Below, one piece after another: positions 11,710 through 23,559 of a stretch of DNA of 64,000 nucleotides. The translations under genes and the position numbers were made by a program. Where the stretch lies: the NCBI GenBank assembly GCA_029339505.1, contig JAQISU010000026.1, positions 2,926,001-2,990,000 of the forward strand, in the 5' to 3' direction. The notes under the pieces are model-generated. The model did no database searches and had not been told where the DNA came from. It worked only from the letters and a program-made list of their open reading frames with translations. Every line of letters begins with the position of its first letter. Position 1 is the first letter of the stretch. The DNA is from Unio delphinus. Its lineage: Eukaryota; Mollusca; Bivalvia; Unionida; Unionidae.

Positions 11710-11788
11710 TTAATCTTGATACAGAGAGATGACCATAATATAATGATAATATCATCATATTATGTACATCTCTCTGTATCAAGATTAA
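11710..11788. repeat. 79-bp near-perfect palindrome
   Basis: TTAATCTTGATACAGAGAGA at the left is inverted exactly at the right end, and the AT-rich centre is also self-complementary; about three mismatched positions over 39-nt arms and almost no loop. It could be a fold-back MITE or a hairpin-forming transcript. Confidence 0.9.
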
Positions 11789-12687
11789 TGGTGAGATTAA
11801 ACAGATTAATGGTGACATTAAATAGATTAGAAAAGTAAAGTAGAATCCAGGATCATTTACCTTCCCCTTTAAGAGTATGAGTTGAAAGCATTTCCTGAGT
11901 GTATTCAGCTACAACTGTATTTTTGAAAGTTGAAGGTGAAATTTGATCTATACAGGCCAGTATATGTTTGATGAATGTTGTGGCATGTCAGTACAAGAGT
12001 GACTATATGGTGTCAACTTCAGGTAAAGTTTGAAGCATGTCAGAATGAAAAACTGTATATTAAAAAAAAACCAGCAGGAAAATAAACCCTTCCATAAAAT
12101 GTAAACATGAAGGACAACAGTGAAAACAAATTGGTAAAGATAAAGTTCTGTAAAAGGTAAGGTATAACATAAACTTCTTAAAACATTCGGTCCCTCATTA
12201 TTTTATCTGGCACTTATTCATAAAGTTCCTTCACTGATTTGACAGTGAAGTGTTTCTTTATCATAATGTGCAAGATAAGACAAGAATGCATTGCATTGTT
12301 ATAGTACATTAATAGAAAGTGTGCAAGGTTATTGCAGAGATGATATCTGGAGTCATGACTAAATTAAATTTGGCCATTAATATCTGTTTATTTTCATCAC
12401 AAGTGTCTTGCTTATTAACAAGGGATCTGTAGAATGCACTGCTTCACTGTTTTTGCAGTTATTTTTTGGGAGATATGGGCTTGCCAATATAATGTAGCAT
12501 TGAGTCTATGTTGGCAGTGTTGCTGGGCTTTAAATGCTTGCTATGCATTTTTCTCTGAAAAAGGTGAGAGTAAGAAAAATAGTATGTTGTCTTGTAGCAT
12601 CGAACTTTGTACACTTCATTCACTCTTAAGGCTCGGGGATATAGAAAGGTCAGATACATCCTCATGCATGTTGTGACTAATTGGGGT

Positions 12688-12890
12688 AGGAGTCCTATTT
12701 GCTCAGTCGTTAGTGTGCTAGACTGGCAACCAAAAGAGTGCAGGTTCAAATCCTAACATCATATTAGCCTAGATTGGCTACAGTAGCGTGTATGATTTGT
12801 ATGGTACTTTAGTTGCCTCTACAGTAAATAACATTTTTGTTTAGATGTGCCATCATCACCAAACACCTTCATATTCCTACAGACATAAAT
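12688..12890 (+). mobile_element. tRNA-like SINE family C
   Basis: GCTCAGTCGTTAGTGTGCTA and GCAGGTTCAAATCC give an A/B box pair like a tRNA. The downstream part (GATGTGCCATCATCACCAAA) resembles 24955-25150. Confidence 0.6.
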
Positions 12891-12966
12891 TTTGAATTTT
12901 ATATACATACCTAATTACTTTGACCATTTGTAAAGCTGAAGGATGGAATACACCCATCATGGCAAC

Positions 12967-13012
12967 ATAATGGTTGTTTGTTTTTGTTGTATAATGGTTG
13001 TTTGTTTTTGTT
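12967..13012. repeat. Short tandem duplication
   Basis: ATAATGGTTGTTTGTTTTTG occurs twice in a row at a period of about 22-24 bp. Confidence 0.8.
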
Positions 13013-14074
13013 GCCAACTCATATCTTTTATCTTACATTTTCTGAAAAATAATATCATGTTGATGGGAATTTTTAAGCTGATGTAAGTATTAAGGAGAAA
13101 AAAGTGCTTGATAAACATCATCATTATCAGTAGTTATATTTTGTACTTTAAAAGTTTGGTATATTAATTTGACTCTTACAAAATGGTAAACCAGTTGACA
13201 CCTAAAATTAGACAAATTCATATTTTTATTCTGCACCTCTTACTAGTCTTAGTTGTAATCATTCAAGTATGGAGTCTTGGGAATCCAACATTAATCATGC
13301 CAAATGTTGACATTGACATCAAAGGCCACTATCAAACCTGCCATAATATAATGTTTATATAGCATTCAAGACAGGTCTTTGTGACATTTCAGTATCTTGT
13401 ATACATTTGTATCCACTCACAATACATTGGTTCAAGTAAAGGTAGAGTTTGAAGTGTGTTCCTTTGCATTAACTATCATCGTGTATAAAGGTATTGTTTT
13501 GTTTCCTTTTTTTAAACAAAGTTTAAGGAATACTGTCAATAGTGTAAACAACTTCCAAAACATTTTTATTGATTATTACATTTTCTGTTTTGCTGCAACT
13601 GTCCTGCAACCAAAGATCAAAAGCTTTTTCAGGTAGGAAGTTTGACAAAAAAATGTATTTATGAAGCACTTGGGAGAAGTAATTGTTTTGAACTGTGAAG
13701 GGACTGAACTGAAGTCATTGTGTAGAAGTCTCTTGGTACACTCTATTGTTATTTTGTCTGAATTATAATTCGTATACACGTAGATATATATATCTCACCG
13801 AGCAAGATAGAATCTTATTTTCTCATAGGAAATGAATTTTCTTGACTGCTCTCATTTAGATTTTTTTTCAGTTTACATGCACTGTCTTGGATAGTCGGGT
13901 GGTACATAATGAACGAGTCAAAACTTTACTGTTGATATGATAACAAGTTGCAGTTTTAGTAATACATGTACATGATTGTTTTATGTTAGGCCATAAATTA
14001 CTGGATTTTGCAAGAGAATAATATTAGAGTGAAATATGAGATATATTTTGTTAACATTATGAGCAAGAAATCTG

Positions 14075-14165
14075 CTTGCATTGTCTTGTGGTAAATATGG
14101 CAGCCTTGCATGCAGATGAGCCAAGTTCAAATCCCACCATGTACATATACTTTATTTCTTCAGGT
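14075..14165 (+). mobile_element. tRNA-like SINE family C fragment
   Basis: Contains CATGCAGATGAGCCAAGTTC followed by AAATCCCACCATGTAC, a B box in the same context as the other family C pieces. Confidence 0.45.
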
Positions 14166-14239
14166 TATTTTTAGTGTGCTGTTTAATTTTAAATTTGGAT
14201 GGAGAATTATGTTTCAACAGTACTTATATTTTTTGTTCC

Positions 14240-14352
14240 AAAATATACAAAACACAGCAGTGAATATACACAAAACACAGCAGTGAATTGACACAAAACA
14301 CAGCAGTGACTATACACAAAACAGCAGCGAATATACACAAAACACAGCAGAA
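14240..14352. repeat. 23-bp tandem repeat
   Basis: About 4.5 copies of ACAAAACACAGCAGTGAATAT with minor changes. Confidence 0.88.
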
Positions 14353-15759
14353 CAAAATCACTTTACTGCTGAAATTATCACATGGTTACTGTACAAAAAC
14401 CGCTACTCAAAATCTGTTTCAGATATTGCTTGCTAATTAATACATTTGAGCATAAAATAAAAAGAAAATTTGCTTCAAGTGAATAATGTATATATTTCAT
14501 ATCGTGGGTGAAAAGCCTGTGGTATGTGAAAAACCTAAGTATTTTATGCCACTCACAATAATACTGAATTTTTCATACACTTGATGAATTATATCCGTTA
14601 TCGTTTCAAGCAAACATCTTCTTTGTATTCAACAAGTAGTTAAAATAATAATTTCAACCATGTTTTGTTGTTGTTGTGTACATAAACTATGGAATGAGCA
14701 ACAATAGATTATTATTAGTACAAACTAAACCAAAATAGACCTTTTGCAGAGCTACCAGTAATCCAACACATTAGCTAAACTTTGAACAAGGCCCAGAAAA
14801 TTTCACTTGATCTGCTTTGTGTGTTATTATTTAAAAAGTATAGGAGAAATCTTCTATACTCTCATTGCTCACATTTTAAGTACGCTTTGCTTCTGATGAA
14901 TATTCATTAAGAAAAATATCTCATCCAGCCAGTGAACTGAGCTCTTATATATTAATGGAAGTGACCTTGTATTAATTGATAAGTGACATGTTTAGAAGAG
15001 AAAGTCTGATTTCTTACTAGCTCATGTTGGGTCAATCTTCTGAGGAAATTTTTCTTGGGCTTGCAGTGGTTGGCTAAGCAGGTGTACACTTCATGAGAAA
15101 TGAAGATTTCTTCTCACAGGCTGGCAACCAAGGGTGAAAAAAGAGCATTTCAGATTTATGCCTATGGCTTGAGATGTTGTGTATGCTCCAGTTGATGAAA
15201 ATGACGGATGTACATTGTATGCATCCTTTTTTTAAACAATCTCCACTAAATGAAGATTTGAAAAGTTATTATCTAAGCTTTACATGATGTACATGATCCT
15301 CTGTCCAAAAAACTTGGCATCCGTCGGTGCTATCATATCAGTGAAATTTAAATGATAGTTTGTTCAGATCTTATGAATATAAAACAAGAAAAATTAAATT
15401 TAAGTCAGTCATTTCTTGTGGACTTGATTCATGGGGGATGGGTTGTGGGAAAATTTAGAATACTTAAAATGATGGAAATGAATAAATGATATTGTTCTTG
15501 TAAAAAAAAAGGGTTTTAAACTATTTAAAGTTCTTCAGTAAATTAGAACCTTTAGTTAACACATTAAACCCTAGCGATGAGTTTACGGACCACGAGGTAA
15601 TAGCCTACTTCCAAGGTCTGTAGCATCAAGGTCATGCTTGATACACTAAATTGGGTGGTATTATATAAAGGTAGGCAGATGTAGCTCTACAATGATAGCA
15701 AGTAATCTGGACATTTTAGTTGCACTACAACATACAGAGGGAGAAACCTAAGTCTGAAT
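14353..15759. other. No gene seen
   Basis: AT-rich; nothing recognised. Confidence 0.5.
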
Positions 15760-16125
15760 CCAATTTTGTGTCCAGATTTTAGACTTTATGGCCTCAGATC
15801 TGTGGCAGACTGGTCTTAAGTGCACACAGGTTAACACTGCAAAAAAAGTAAGATAAGGTGGACATTTTAAAAAAAAGAGTCTTCTCCATGCAAAAATTAT
15901 GGGTCTGTTAAGGAAAAAAAAAGAAAAGAAGTCCATCTTTTCTTCTTCTGCTCTCGCATGAGCAAACTAAACAATGAAAAACATTTTCTTTAGCACAGCT
16001 AGCCATTTGTATAATGGAATATTGCTTGGAAGTCGATGTATTAGGATGCATTCAGAAATAGTCCCCCAAATGACTGTTTCCTACTCGCATTTCATGCAAA
16101 AAGAGCAAAAACCTCCAGGGTTAAT
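15760..16125 (+). repeat. ~400-bp dispersed repeat, copy 2
   Basis: Diverged partner of 470-880, same strand. Shared blocks include TTAGACTTTATGG-type start, CAGATCTGTGGCAGAC, AAAATTATGGGTC and TTTCCTACTCGCATTTCA. Confidence 0.65.
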
Positions 16126-16494
16126 GGTGTTAAGACCACAAACTGTACTATAAAAAGTGGTCATACATGGAGGTAGTCTCATTTTAGAAGATACATTCTC
16201 TTTTTTATATGGAAAGAGAAATAGACAAGAATGGTTGCTGTTGAAGATAGGTCTGTTTTGGTAGTGGTAGCTATAAGAGATTTACTGGGTAATATTCTTA
16301 ACATTTTCAAGTCTTAGATTCATCACTGTATGAAAGTTTATTGTACAGTATCAGTCTTATACAGCTGTTAAAGCATTCAGACATATGCTTTGTCAATCAA
16401 CAGTTCTTATCTTTGGCAGCCTCATAGGGAAAGAGGGTTTTCATAACATTGTTGTATTTACTATGGAACTGTGCATCAGTGTAATACTTTTTTG

Positions 16495-16545
16495 ACAATG
16501 GTTTGCATGCTGGTCTCATGACCTAAAGGGTGTAGGTCAGGCATG
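16495..16545 (+). mobile_element. tRNA-like SINE family C, short fragment
   Basis: GCATGCTGGTCTCATGACCT followed by AAAGGGTGTAGGTC matches the head at 24970-25020, then the similarity stops. Confidence 0.5.
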
Positions 16546-17287
16546 TTCAACCCACAGGCAGCAGGTAGTAGAATCCCTTACATTGTGCAGCCTGTGATCA
16601 TGTAGGCAGTGCTTTTTTAAAAATATCCATTTTTCTGTCTTGCTTTTGGATGATGTCTTATGAATCTACCACAATATGTGGTATATCTTATTTAACAGTA
16701 TTATTACAACAATGTAATAAACATATTATTAGTGTAATGTAATAATTGTGTTCAATTTTCATATTTAATTATTAAACTGTTCTTGCACATATGGCCTGTG
16801 ATCTTGAAGGTTTTATCTGTTTTTGCCCCCAACCACAAAAGGATTGAATGCCTCAGGTTTTGGTTCAAAATTTATAATCAGATCAGGTCTAATTTACTCC
16901 TATGGTGCCTTTGGGGGGCAAGACATTATTATGCTAATAATAACTTCAACACTAAATCACCTACTTGTTTACTGTGCTATATAACACCAGACCAAAACCA
17001 AAAACTGCAGTTGACATATAGCCTATTCTTAGCACATATTGGATCTTAGAACTTATTTTGAAAGACCTTCACTGCAGTGAAATTTTTAATATGAGTACAT
17101 GTATATGTAAGCTTTTGAATCAAGAATTTTTCCTGCTCTAAGAAGATAAGGATTAACTGATGCTGCTAATTGTTTCAAGTGTTTAGATGAAATAATCCTT
17201 TTAATTTTGCACTCTTCAGAACTGATACTTTTCTAAGATGAATGGATGACATTTTTTGAATTCCATTTCACTTCACGCCTAGTACAG
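16546..17287. other. No gene seen
   Basis: An AGGCATGTTCAACCC sequence directly after the SINE C fragment and GGATTGAATGCCT at ~16843 could be decayed hAT ends, but the match is weak. Confidence 0.4.
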
Positions 17288-17430
17288 TATTTCACCATTC
17301 TTACAGAAATATAAATGTAAACCATTGAAATGGGTGCTTACCCCCTTGCTATATAAATCATTATGGACTTTCATTGAAGGGATTATACTGAAGATTCACT
17401 TTTATTGTTCCATGTAAATGCAAATACATA
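17288..17430 (-). repeat. ~130-bp conserved segment, copy 2 (inverted)
   Basis: Inverted partner of 11552-11690, 5.6 kb away. Outside the core, short matches such as CTAGGC(A/G)TGAA persist after small indels, so the original unit was longer and only its middle has stayed nearly unchanged. Confidence 0.88.
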
Positions 17431-17516
17431 TTAATATGGTTTGATGGCAAATCAGCACAAAACTGGCTATATGGTGCATATTAAATGGCAAGTTCTTTAC
17501 ATGTAAATGTAAAGAA

Positions 17517-17972
17517 ATGCAGCTTATCAATTTTAAGATAAACCCTTCTGAGTATAAGAATATACCAGTTGTACATGTTAAAAGAATAAAGTTAAAGGTG
17601 TTAAAACAAATAAAACATACAGATAAAAATCTAAAATCCTTGAACTATAGGGTCATAGAGCTTTCCATTAGATTTAAAGTTGGAAGGTTACTTGCCAAAG
17701 TATTGGGGGTTGGGTTGTGGAACCTCCTCCAATGGGTGACTTTTAATGACATTACCAAATTTGAATACTCCTTGCATATTGATCATTGTGCATCAGTATT
17801 GCACATAACTTACAAAATTAGCCATTCCTTGACAGTTTGTTTGAAATTTCTGAAAGCCTTGTTAAAAGTAGAGGGGTGTAAGGGAGTAGTTGCTGAGTCA
17901 ATACATTGGCTCACAATGTGCTGTACTGAGGCAATATCATTGATAAATCTTGTATATGGCTGCTGTATTTAG
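17517..17972 (+). other. Unrecognised 151-codon ORF
   Basis: This is the longest ORF in the window that no transposon explains. It starts MQLINFKINPSEYKNIPVVH and ends NLVYGCCI. It is rich in K, I and L, with no motif I know, no splice context and no homologue I can name. It lies ~90 bp after the inverted 130-bp copy. Chance is the likeliest explanation. Confidence 0.2.
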
Positions 17973-19493
17973 GATTACCTCTCTCTCATGTAAACATTAG
18001 TTTGTTTCTGTTTCATTATGGACATGTTTTGTTGTTGTTTAATTAATGCAGCAACTGATTTATAATGAAGAGAATATGACCTGTAAACATTTCTTTTAAG
18101 CAATGAAGCAAACAGATCTAAATATGGTGTACTTGTTTGTGATAGGAATGGAGCTTGAAATAATCACCATTACTGGGAATGGAAACCAAAACTTGTAAGA
18201 ACAGACTTGCTGAACTCATGTGCTGTTTGATTCACTATTACTGGCCCAAAGTCTACCAGGGTTAGAATAGTTCATTTTAAACACTGGATAAGAATGTTTT
18301 ATTTTTCTTTGGATCAAAATCTTGACAGCTCGGTTGAAAACTGATTGTATGCATGGATATTGTGTAAATAGCAGGAGCAGACTTCCATATGTAGCAGTAT
18401 TAGAGCTGTGTTGGCTTTAAGCTCTTTAAACTGATGGACAGGCCGAAAAATAAATTTGTCTGAACAAAGTTGGTCTTATCAGTGCCAACATGTTCAAGTT
18501 TGAAAGGAAAACTGGATTTAAACATAGCTCTGAGACTCTTGAAAATGTTTTTGAAATTTAGATCAAGATTTGATTAGCTTGCTAAATTTAACAGCAGTTA
18601 AGATTTAGTCTTAGGTAAATTGAGAACGTAAACAAATAACTGAACAGTTTTAATCTGAATTTTTTGGGGACAATTATTGAAAAGAAATTGATATTTGAAT
18701 GTTGGTTTGTTTGCATAACAAGTTATGCAGTATCTTGTTTTAAAAACATTGTTAAGTAAAATGTAAACTATGTAATGTTGAAGTAGTTTACAATGGACCA
18801 ATGTAAGACCTGCTAAATTACTGATTGGTTTGGTCTTGTTGCTTTATGGAGCAGAAACACAAGCAGGTTATATTGTACCAAGGAGTCATGTGACTTGCCC
18901 AAATACTGAGCCTCTTCCAATGGTAGGATTCGAATCCATATCCTTTTCATCACCATGACTCCCTTATAAATCACTGAAACCCAATTATAATCATAATATC
19001 AAAATTCCGATTAGTGTCATATTGCTCATATCACCATTTCTAACATGGAAGGTAGTTGAAATATATTTCTGTATTTAATAGGGGTCATCAAATCCAAGTC
19101 AGCAAAGCCTTTTGTACTGTATTAATCAACATCTCAGATTTATATAAATATATAAATTGGCCACATGTCTGTGTGATATTTATTTTAAACAAATCATTCT
19201 CAGAGAATTCTTTTCTGATACATAATTTTACTCACTTATAAGTAAAGTTCAAATTCAAACTACACAGACCCAGATCTTCGGTTGTGTAATGTGCCAGCAA
19301 GTTTGAGTCTGTGCAGTTTGTTAGGAGAAATCAGAACAACAACAAAGACACTTGTGAGTATAAATGATGTCCCAAAATTTAATTGAAGTAGTACCGGTAT
19401 TTGAGTTACAGTCCATCTTTTCAGTCCTCAGGGAGTTTGAAGATTAAGAGACAACCCACCTTCATAATGTTGATCTATATTCTGAATCCCCAC
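17973..19493. other. No gene seen apart from SINE C fragment
   Basis: A 14-bp inverted pair (CAAACTACACAGAC / GTCTGTGCAGTTTG) spans 19256-19321. Otherwise unique. Confidence 0.5.
18838..18965 (-). mobile_element. tRNA-like SINE family C, minus strand
   Basis: Reverse complement has AGGATATGGATTCGAATCCT, a palindromic B box, then ACCATTGGAAGAGGCTCAG and GGGCAAGTCACATGACTCC. Confidence 0.55.
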
Positions 19494-19798
19494 AAAAATG
19501 TATGCACAACCCCTGAAATGTATGTAAGAATCCTAACATGTATGCAAAACACCAAAATGTATGCAAAGCCCCTGAAATGTATGTAAAAATCCTAAAATGT
19601 ATGCAAAACACCAAAATGTATGCACAATCCCTGAAATGAATGTAAGAATCCTAAAAGTTATGCAAAACACCAAAATGCATGCACAATCCCTTAAATGAAT
19701 GTAAGAATCCTAAAATGTATACAAAACACCAAAATGTATGCACAGCCCCTGAAATGTATGTAAAAATCCTAAAATGTATGCAAAACAACAAAATGTAT
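19494..19798. repeat. 59-bp satellite array, left block
   Basis: About five copies of a 59-bp unit built from three ~20-bp sub-units sharing AAATGTATG (followed by CACAACCCCTG, TAAGAATCCT or CAAAACACC). Copies differ by a few substitutions. Confidence 0.92.
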
Positions 19799-20617
19799 TG
19801 TTACGTGCTTAGGCTCGAATAAGCAGCAACACAGAAAGAGTGAAAACTAACAAGCTTGTATAACTTTAACAATGATTTATTTAGTACAATTATTTTCATA
19901 AAATAAATAAACTTACGGTTTTAGAGAATCAAATCCAACAAATATAGAATTCACAAAATAATCCACTAATGGAATTGCAAGTCCTGATAAATAAATGTTC
20001 TAATAGTTCCAGGTTCGAATCTTGACGATGTAATCCAAAATGGCTGACAATGTCACGTGATGCAGTTCTTGTTTAATTTATCATCCAAATGAATTATGAG
20101 CACATGTTTTCTCCTCCAAATAGATAATAAATCCTCTTTCTTCAATGAATTGACACAAAGTCCAGAACAAGATAACACTCAAACATGAAATACACAACTT
20201 AATAATAATAAAGCCCAAACATCTACTAATGTTAGCTTCCAAAACACAGCTATATATATGTAATTCCCTCGTAAACAAAAAGGAATCATGTGATTCTGGA
20301 AGGTCATAGAAAGAAGCTACCTTCTCCAAGTCATGTACTGAAAGAATGAACCAGAAATAAAAATCAGCCACTAATTACTAAAAATAAAAAGTTGTCCTTG
20401 AAATTAACCAATAGTTTTAGATGCTTGTTGACAATGTCTAAAGCAGGGTCAGATAAAGAGGTAACCAAGCCAAGGTCAGCCTGTTTACAACTAGAATCTA
20501 GGTCAATCTGAATTTTCTAGAAAAAATCTCCCAATTAATGAATAAATATTAAACCCTAAATGACAAATTTGGATTTAACAATAAAAAATAAATAAATTAA
20601 ATCCAATAGCCGTAACA
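19799..20617 (-). mobile_element. Solo LTR, 819 bp, inserted in a 59-bp satellite
   Basis: The segment begins TGTTACG and ends CGTAACA, a 7-bp inverted TG...CA terminus typical of LTRs, and is flanked by GTAT on both sides (19795-19798 and 20618-20621). Read on the minus strand it has an AATAAA signal (CTAAATAAATCATTG) about 80 bp before its 3' end, as expected at an LTR R/U5 border. It has no internal coding region, so it is most likely left over after LTR-LTR recombination. Superfamily (Gypsy or BEL) cannot be decided. Confidence 0.78.
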
Positions 20618-20910
20618 GTATGTACAGCCCCAGAAATGTATGTAAAAATCCTAAAATGTATGCAAAACACCAAAATTTATGCACAAACCCTGAAATGTAA
20701 TAATCCTAAAATTTATTGAAAACACCAAAATGTATGCACAACCCCTGAAATTAATGTAAGAATCCAAAAATGTATACAAAACACCAAAATGTATGCACAG
20801 TCACTGAAATGTATGTAAGAATCCTAAAATGTATACAAAACACCAAAATGTATGCACAATCCCTTAAATGAATGTAAGAATCCTGTATACAAAACACCAA
20901 AATATATGCA
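20618..20910. repeat. 59-bp satellite array, right block
   Basis: About five more copies of the same unit, in phase with the left block once the solo LTR and one GTAT copy are removed. The array decays into unique sequence near 20910. Confidence 0.9.
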
Positions 20911-21179
20911 GAACATTGAAATTTTCATTTATTGGTAGAATTAGATTTAGATGATTGAATCAAAAGATCAAAGGGAAAGATCTCCATCTGAAAGAAAGAT
21001 TGTTTTTGCAGAATCACTTGTAAGTTTTGTAACTATGATCCAGTGAGATAATGACAATGTGTACCCCTGTCTTCCAGATCTGGGGAACATACAAAATTTT
21101 AAGGGGACAAATATAAGGCAAACATGAATCAAAACATGGGAGGCACCAAAAATTGAGGGAAACTTACAATCCCATTCTT

Positions 21180-21540
21180 AAGGTGCAACATTCACTTTTT
21201 TTGGGAGTACATACATGTAAATTCCTTGAGCAAAGATTTGTGGATGGCTTGCTCTTAGGATAATTATAAAAAAAAACCTTTGTATTATGAGGTTCAAAGG
21301 TCAGAGGTCACAGTCCTGTTTGGTGAGTCAAATAAGAAAATAATTCTGCACATTAAGTTTAGTTCAAAACTGTATAGTTGAATCAAAGATACTTTGACAA
21401 AAGGTGAAATTAATTGTGACCCGTTGGTCAGAATATTCCCATACCCAATTACTGCTGAAAACTTAAATGTGGGATATATAAAGTTCAGTTTCATGGTTCT
21501 CACGTATCAATATAAAAAGTTTCAGAAGAATGCCTTATAA
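21180..21540 (+). repeat. R3 repeat with AGGTCA motifs
   Basis: TTTGTGGATGGCTTGCTCTT, then CAAAGGTCAGAGGTCACAG, then a TGAATCAAAGATACTTTG block. Related units lie at 41.4-42.3, 53.2, 57.4-57.7, 59.8-60.1 and 63.7-63.95 kb. Confidence 0.7.
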
Positions 21541-21661
21541 CATTGAAATATTCCATTACAAGTAATTAGTTTACCATAAGAAGTGCATTACTGCAATATT
21601 TTCTATTTCTGTTCATGTTTTTATTTAATTTAGTCTTCACCTTTTATCTGACTGTTTTATT

Positions 21662-21970
21662 AGCTCTCCTACCACTCCAGTAGCCTAAATGGTTAGTGTG
21701 TCTGCATTGGATGCAGGAGGTCACAGGTTCAATCCATGGCCAAGTCATACCAAAGACTTTTAAAACATTTACTATCAGCTGCTTCACTTGGTGCTCAGCA
21801 TTATGAGGCTAGTTTTTAGGACTTAATGGCATTGTGTCAGGATAATGTGACTGGGCGGAACATAATGCTACATTATAATGCCCCAGTGCTAGACATCACT
21901 ATTAACTGTCATGCTGCAGATATCATAGTGATGTGACTGAAATTGTTAAAGATACATTAAAAATCTAAAT
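21662..21970 (+). mobile_element. SINE family A
   Basis: Same body as the 10.8-kb copy (TTGGTGCTCAGCATTATGAG, GTCAGGATAATGTGACTGGG, CCAGTGCTAGACATCACTAT). The B box is GGTTCAATCCA. Tail TTAAAGATACATTAAAAATC. Confidence 0.88.
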
Positions 21971-22009
21971 CACACATATCTACTCTGTTGGTCAGCCACT
22001 TCTTTCAAT

Positions 22010-22660
22010 CTTCATGGAAAATTGCCATGAAACACTATGCTCCTAAAATTTCACATACCAAAAGTCTAGTTGTTCCTAAATGCAAATAGTGCCACTAAAT
22101 CACACAGCATGGTTGTCACTGTGGCAACCTTGAAATTTTTGTTGTTGCTATTCTTGCTGAACAGAGTCATTTTGGGTGTGTGTTTTCTGTGAATCACTAT
22201 TGATGTCCTTCCTGTATGTCCTAAATGAAAATGATGCTGATTTGAAATCCATGTATGGCTACCATAGCAACCCTCTTACAATTTTTAGTGCTAGTCACCT
22301 TCTTAATAGAACGTCATTTAAACATGGGTGTTTCACCAGAATACTTCTTGTGAGGTTTCATTTGTCCCAAATAAAAATAATGTTGATCTGAAATCTATTA
22401 TGACCAGTACTTGTTTATATTAAGATGGGATTTTCACCAAAAGTATGTCTTATGATAACTGGTTGGTTCTAAATGTGCTGATCTTATACATCTAATGTGA
22501 CTGAAATGATGGTCAGCTTGAAAATCTTGTTATAACAACTCCTTCTGAATGGATGGTCAAATTAACATGGTGTTTTTTCACTGAGATACTTTTATGATTT
22601 AGTGTTAGTTCTTAACAAAAATGGTGCTGCATGCATTTCACTCATCATATTCAGTATTTT
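22010..22660 (+). repeat. Degenerate tandem array R1 (~125-bp unit)
   Basis: Recurring blocks: TTTCACCA(A/G)AA(T/G)ACTT, TCCTAAATGAAAATGATGCT, TATGGCTACCATAGCAACC, CAGCTTGAAAATCTTG. Each recurs roughly every 125 bp with heavy divergence. The same blocks appear at 40.2-40.9, 50.6-51.0 and, singly, near 1.06 and 1.68 kb. Confidence 0.7.
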
Positions 22661-23559
22661 GATGACATTCTTATTTACCAAGTTTTATCAAAGTTTTACC
22701 TATCAAAACACAGTTGCTAGAGTGGTAGATAAAAAAAAAAAACTTTGCAAGTCAGAAGCAAAATCATGTCATAAATATTCCCAGCTTTCACTTGTAATAA
22801 AACTCATTCAGCATCTTGATGATATCAGCCAAGTTATCAAGACCGTTTAAAATTGGGTCAGGAATACAACTGCCAAAATGAAAAGAAGCTCAACCAGTGT
22901 GAAGTTTGGGAGATAGTTTATGACAATATTACTTAAACCTGTTAAGTGAAATAGCTGTTAAATTTTGTAAAACTAGAGGAACCCAGGCCCACTTGGTCAT
23001 CTAGTTAGAACCTGTTGTTCAGTTGGTGTATTAATTCAGTTCTTTAACCTATTACAAAACAATGCAATAAATATACATATTTGTTGGATAGGTATTCCTT
23101 CAGGAGCCAGCAGTAAGCTAACGAACAATGACTCTCTTGTACACCTCAGTTGAATGCAGTGGAAGAAAACCAGGTCCGTTATTGTTAATAGAAATTCCTA
23201 TACTGAAAAGTGGTCTACTCTTGTGCTTTTATTTGAATGTAGTGCAAAATGCTGCTTCAAAGATATTGATAGACTCTCATTTAGTATTCAAGTTAATCTG
23301 TTTTTGAACCTAGATATGTTCATTCATTCCTAGCTCTAGTTCAAGGTTAAATAAAAGGTCAAATTTAATCTCTCCTGTAGAAACATTATTGAATAAACTG
23401 ATTACAGGTAATACATATTTTCTTGTGACCATCATTTTTATGGTGACCTTGTTAAATACAGTACTGTATCATACCACCCCCCCCCTTTAGCACATCAAAG
23501 TATAAGGCCAAGTAAGCTTATGGTAGTTTTTTTTTTTAAAAATACTACTGATAAGATTG
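22661..23559. other. No gene seen
   Basis: AT-rich, with a poly-C tract near 23477. Confidence 0.5.

Larger units (their letters stand above)
11790..14239. other. No gene seen apart from SINE C
   Basis: Short ORFs only. Contains the SINE C at 12688-12890 and a small duplication at 12967-13012. Confidence 0.5.

Noticed and set aside
20081..20371. 96-codon minus-strand ORF
   Set aside because: It lies wholly inside the solo LTR and has no recognisable domain.
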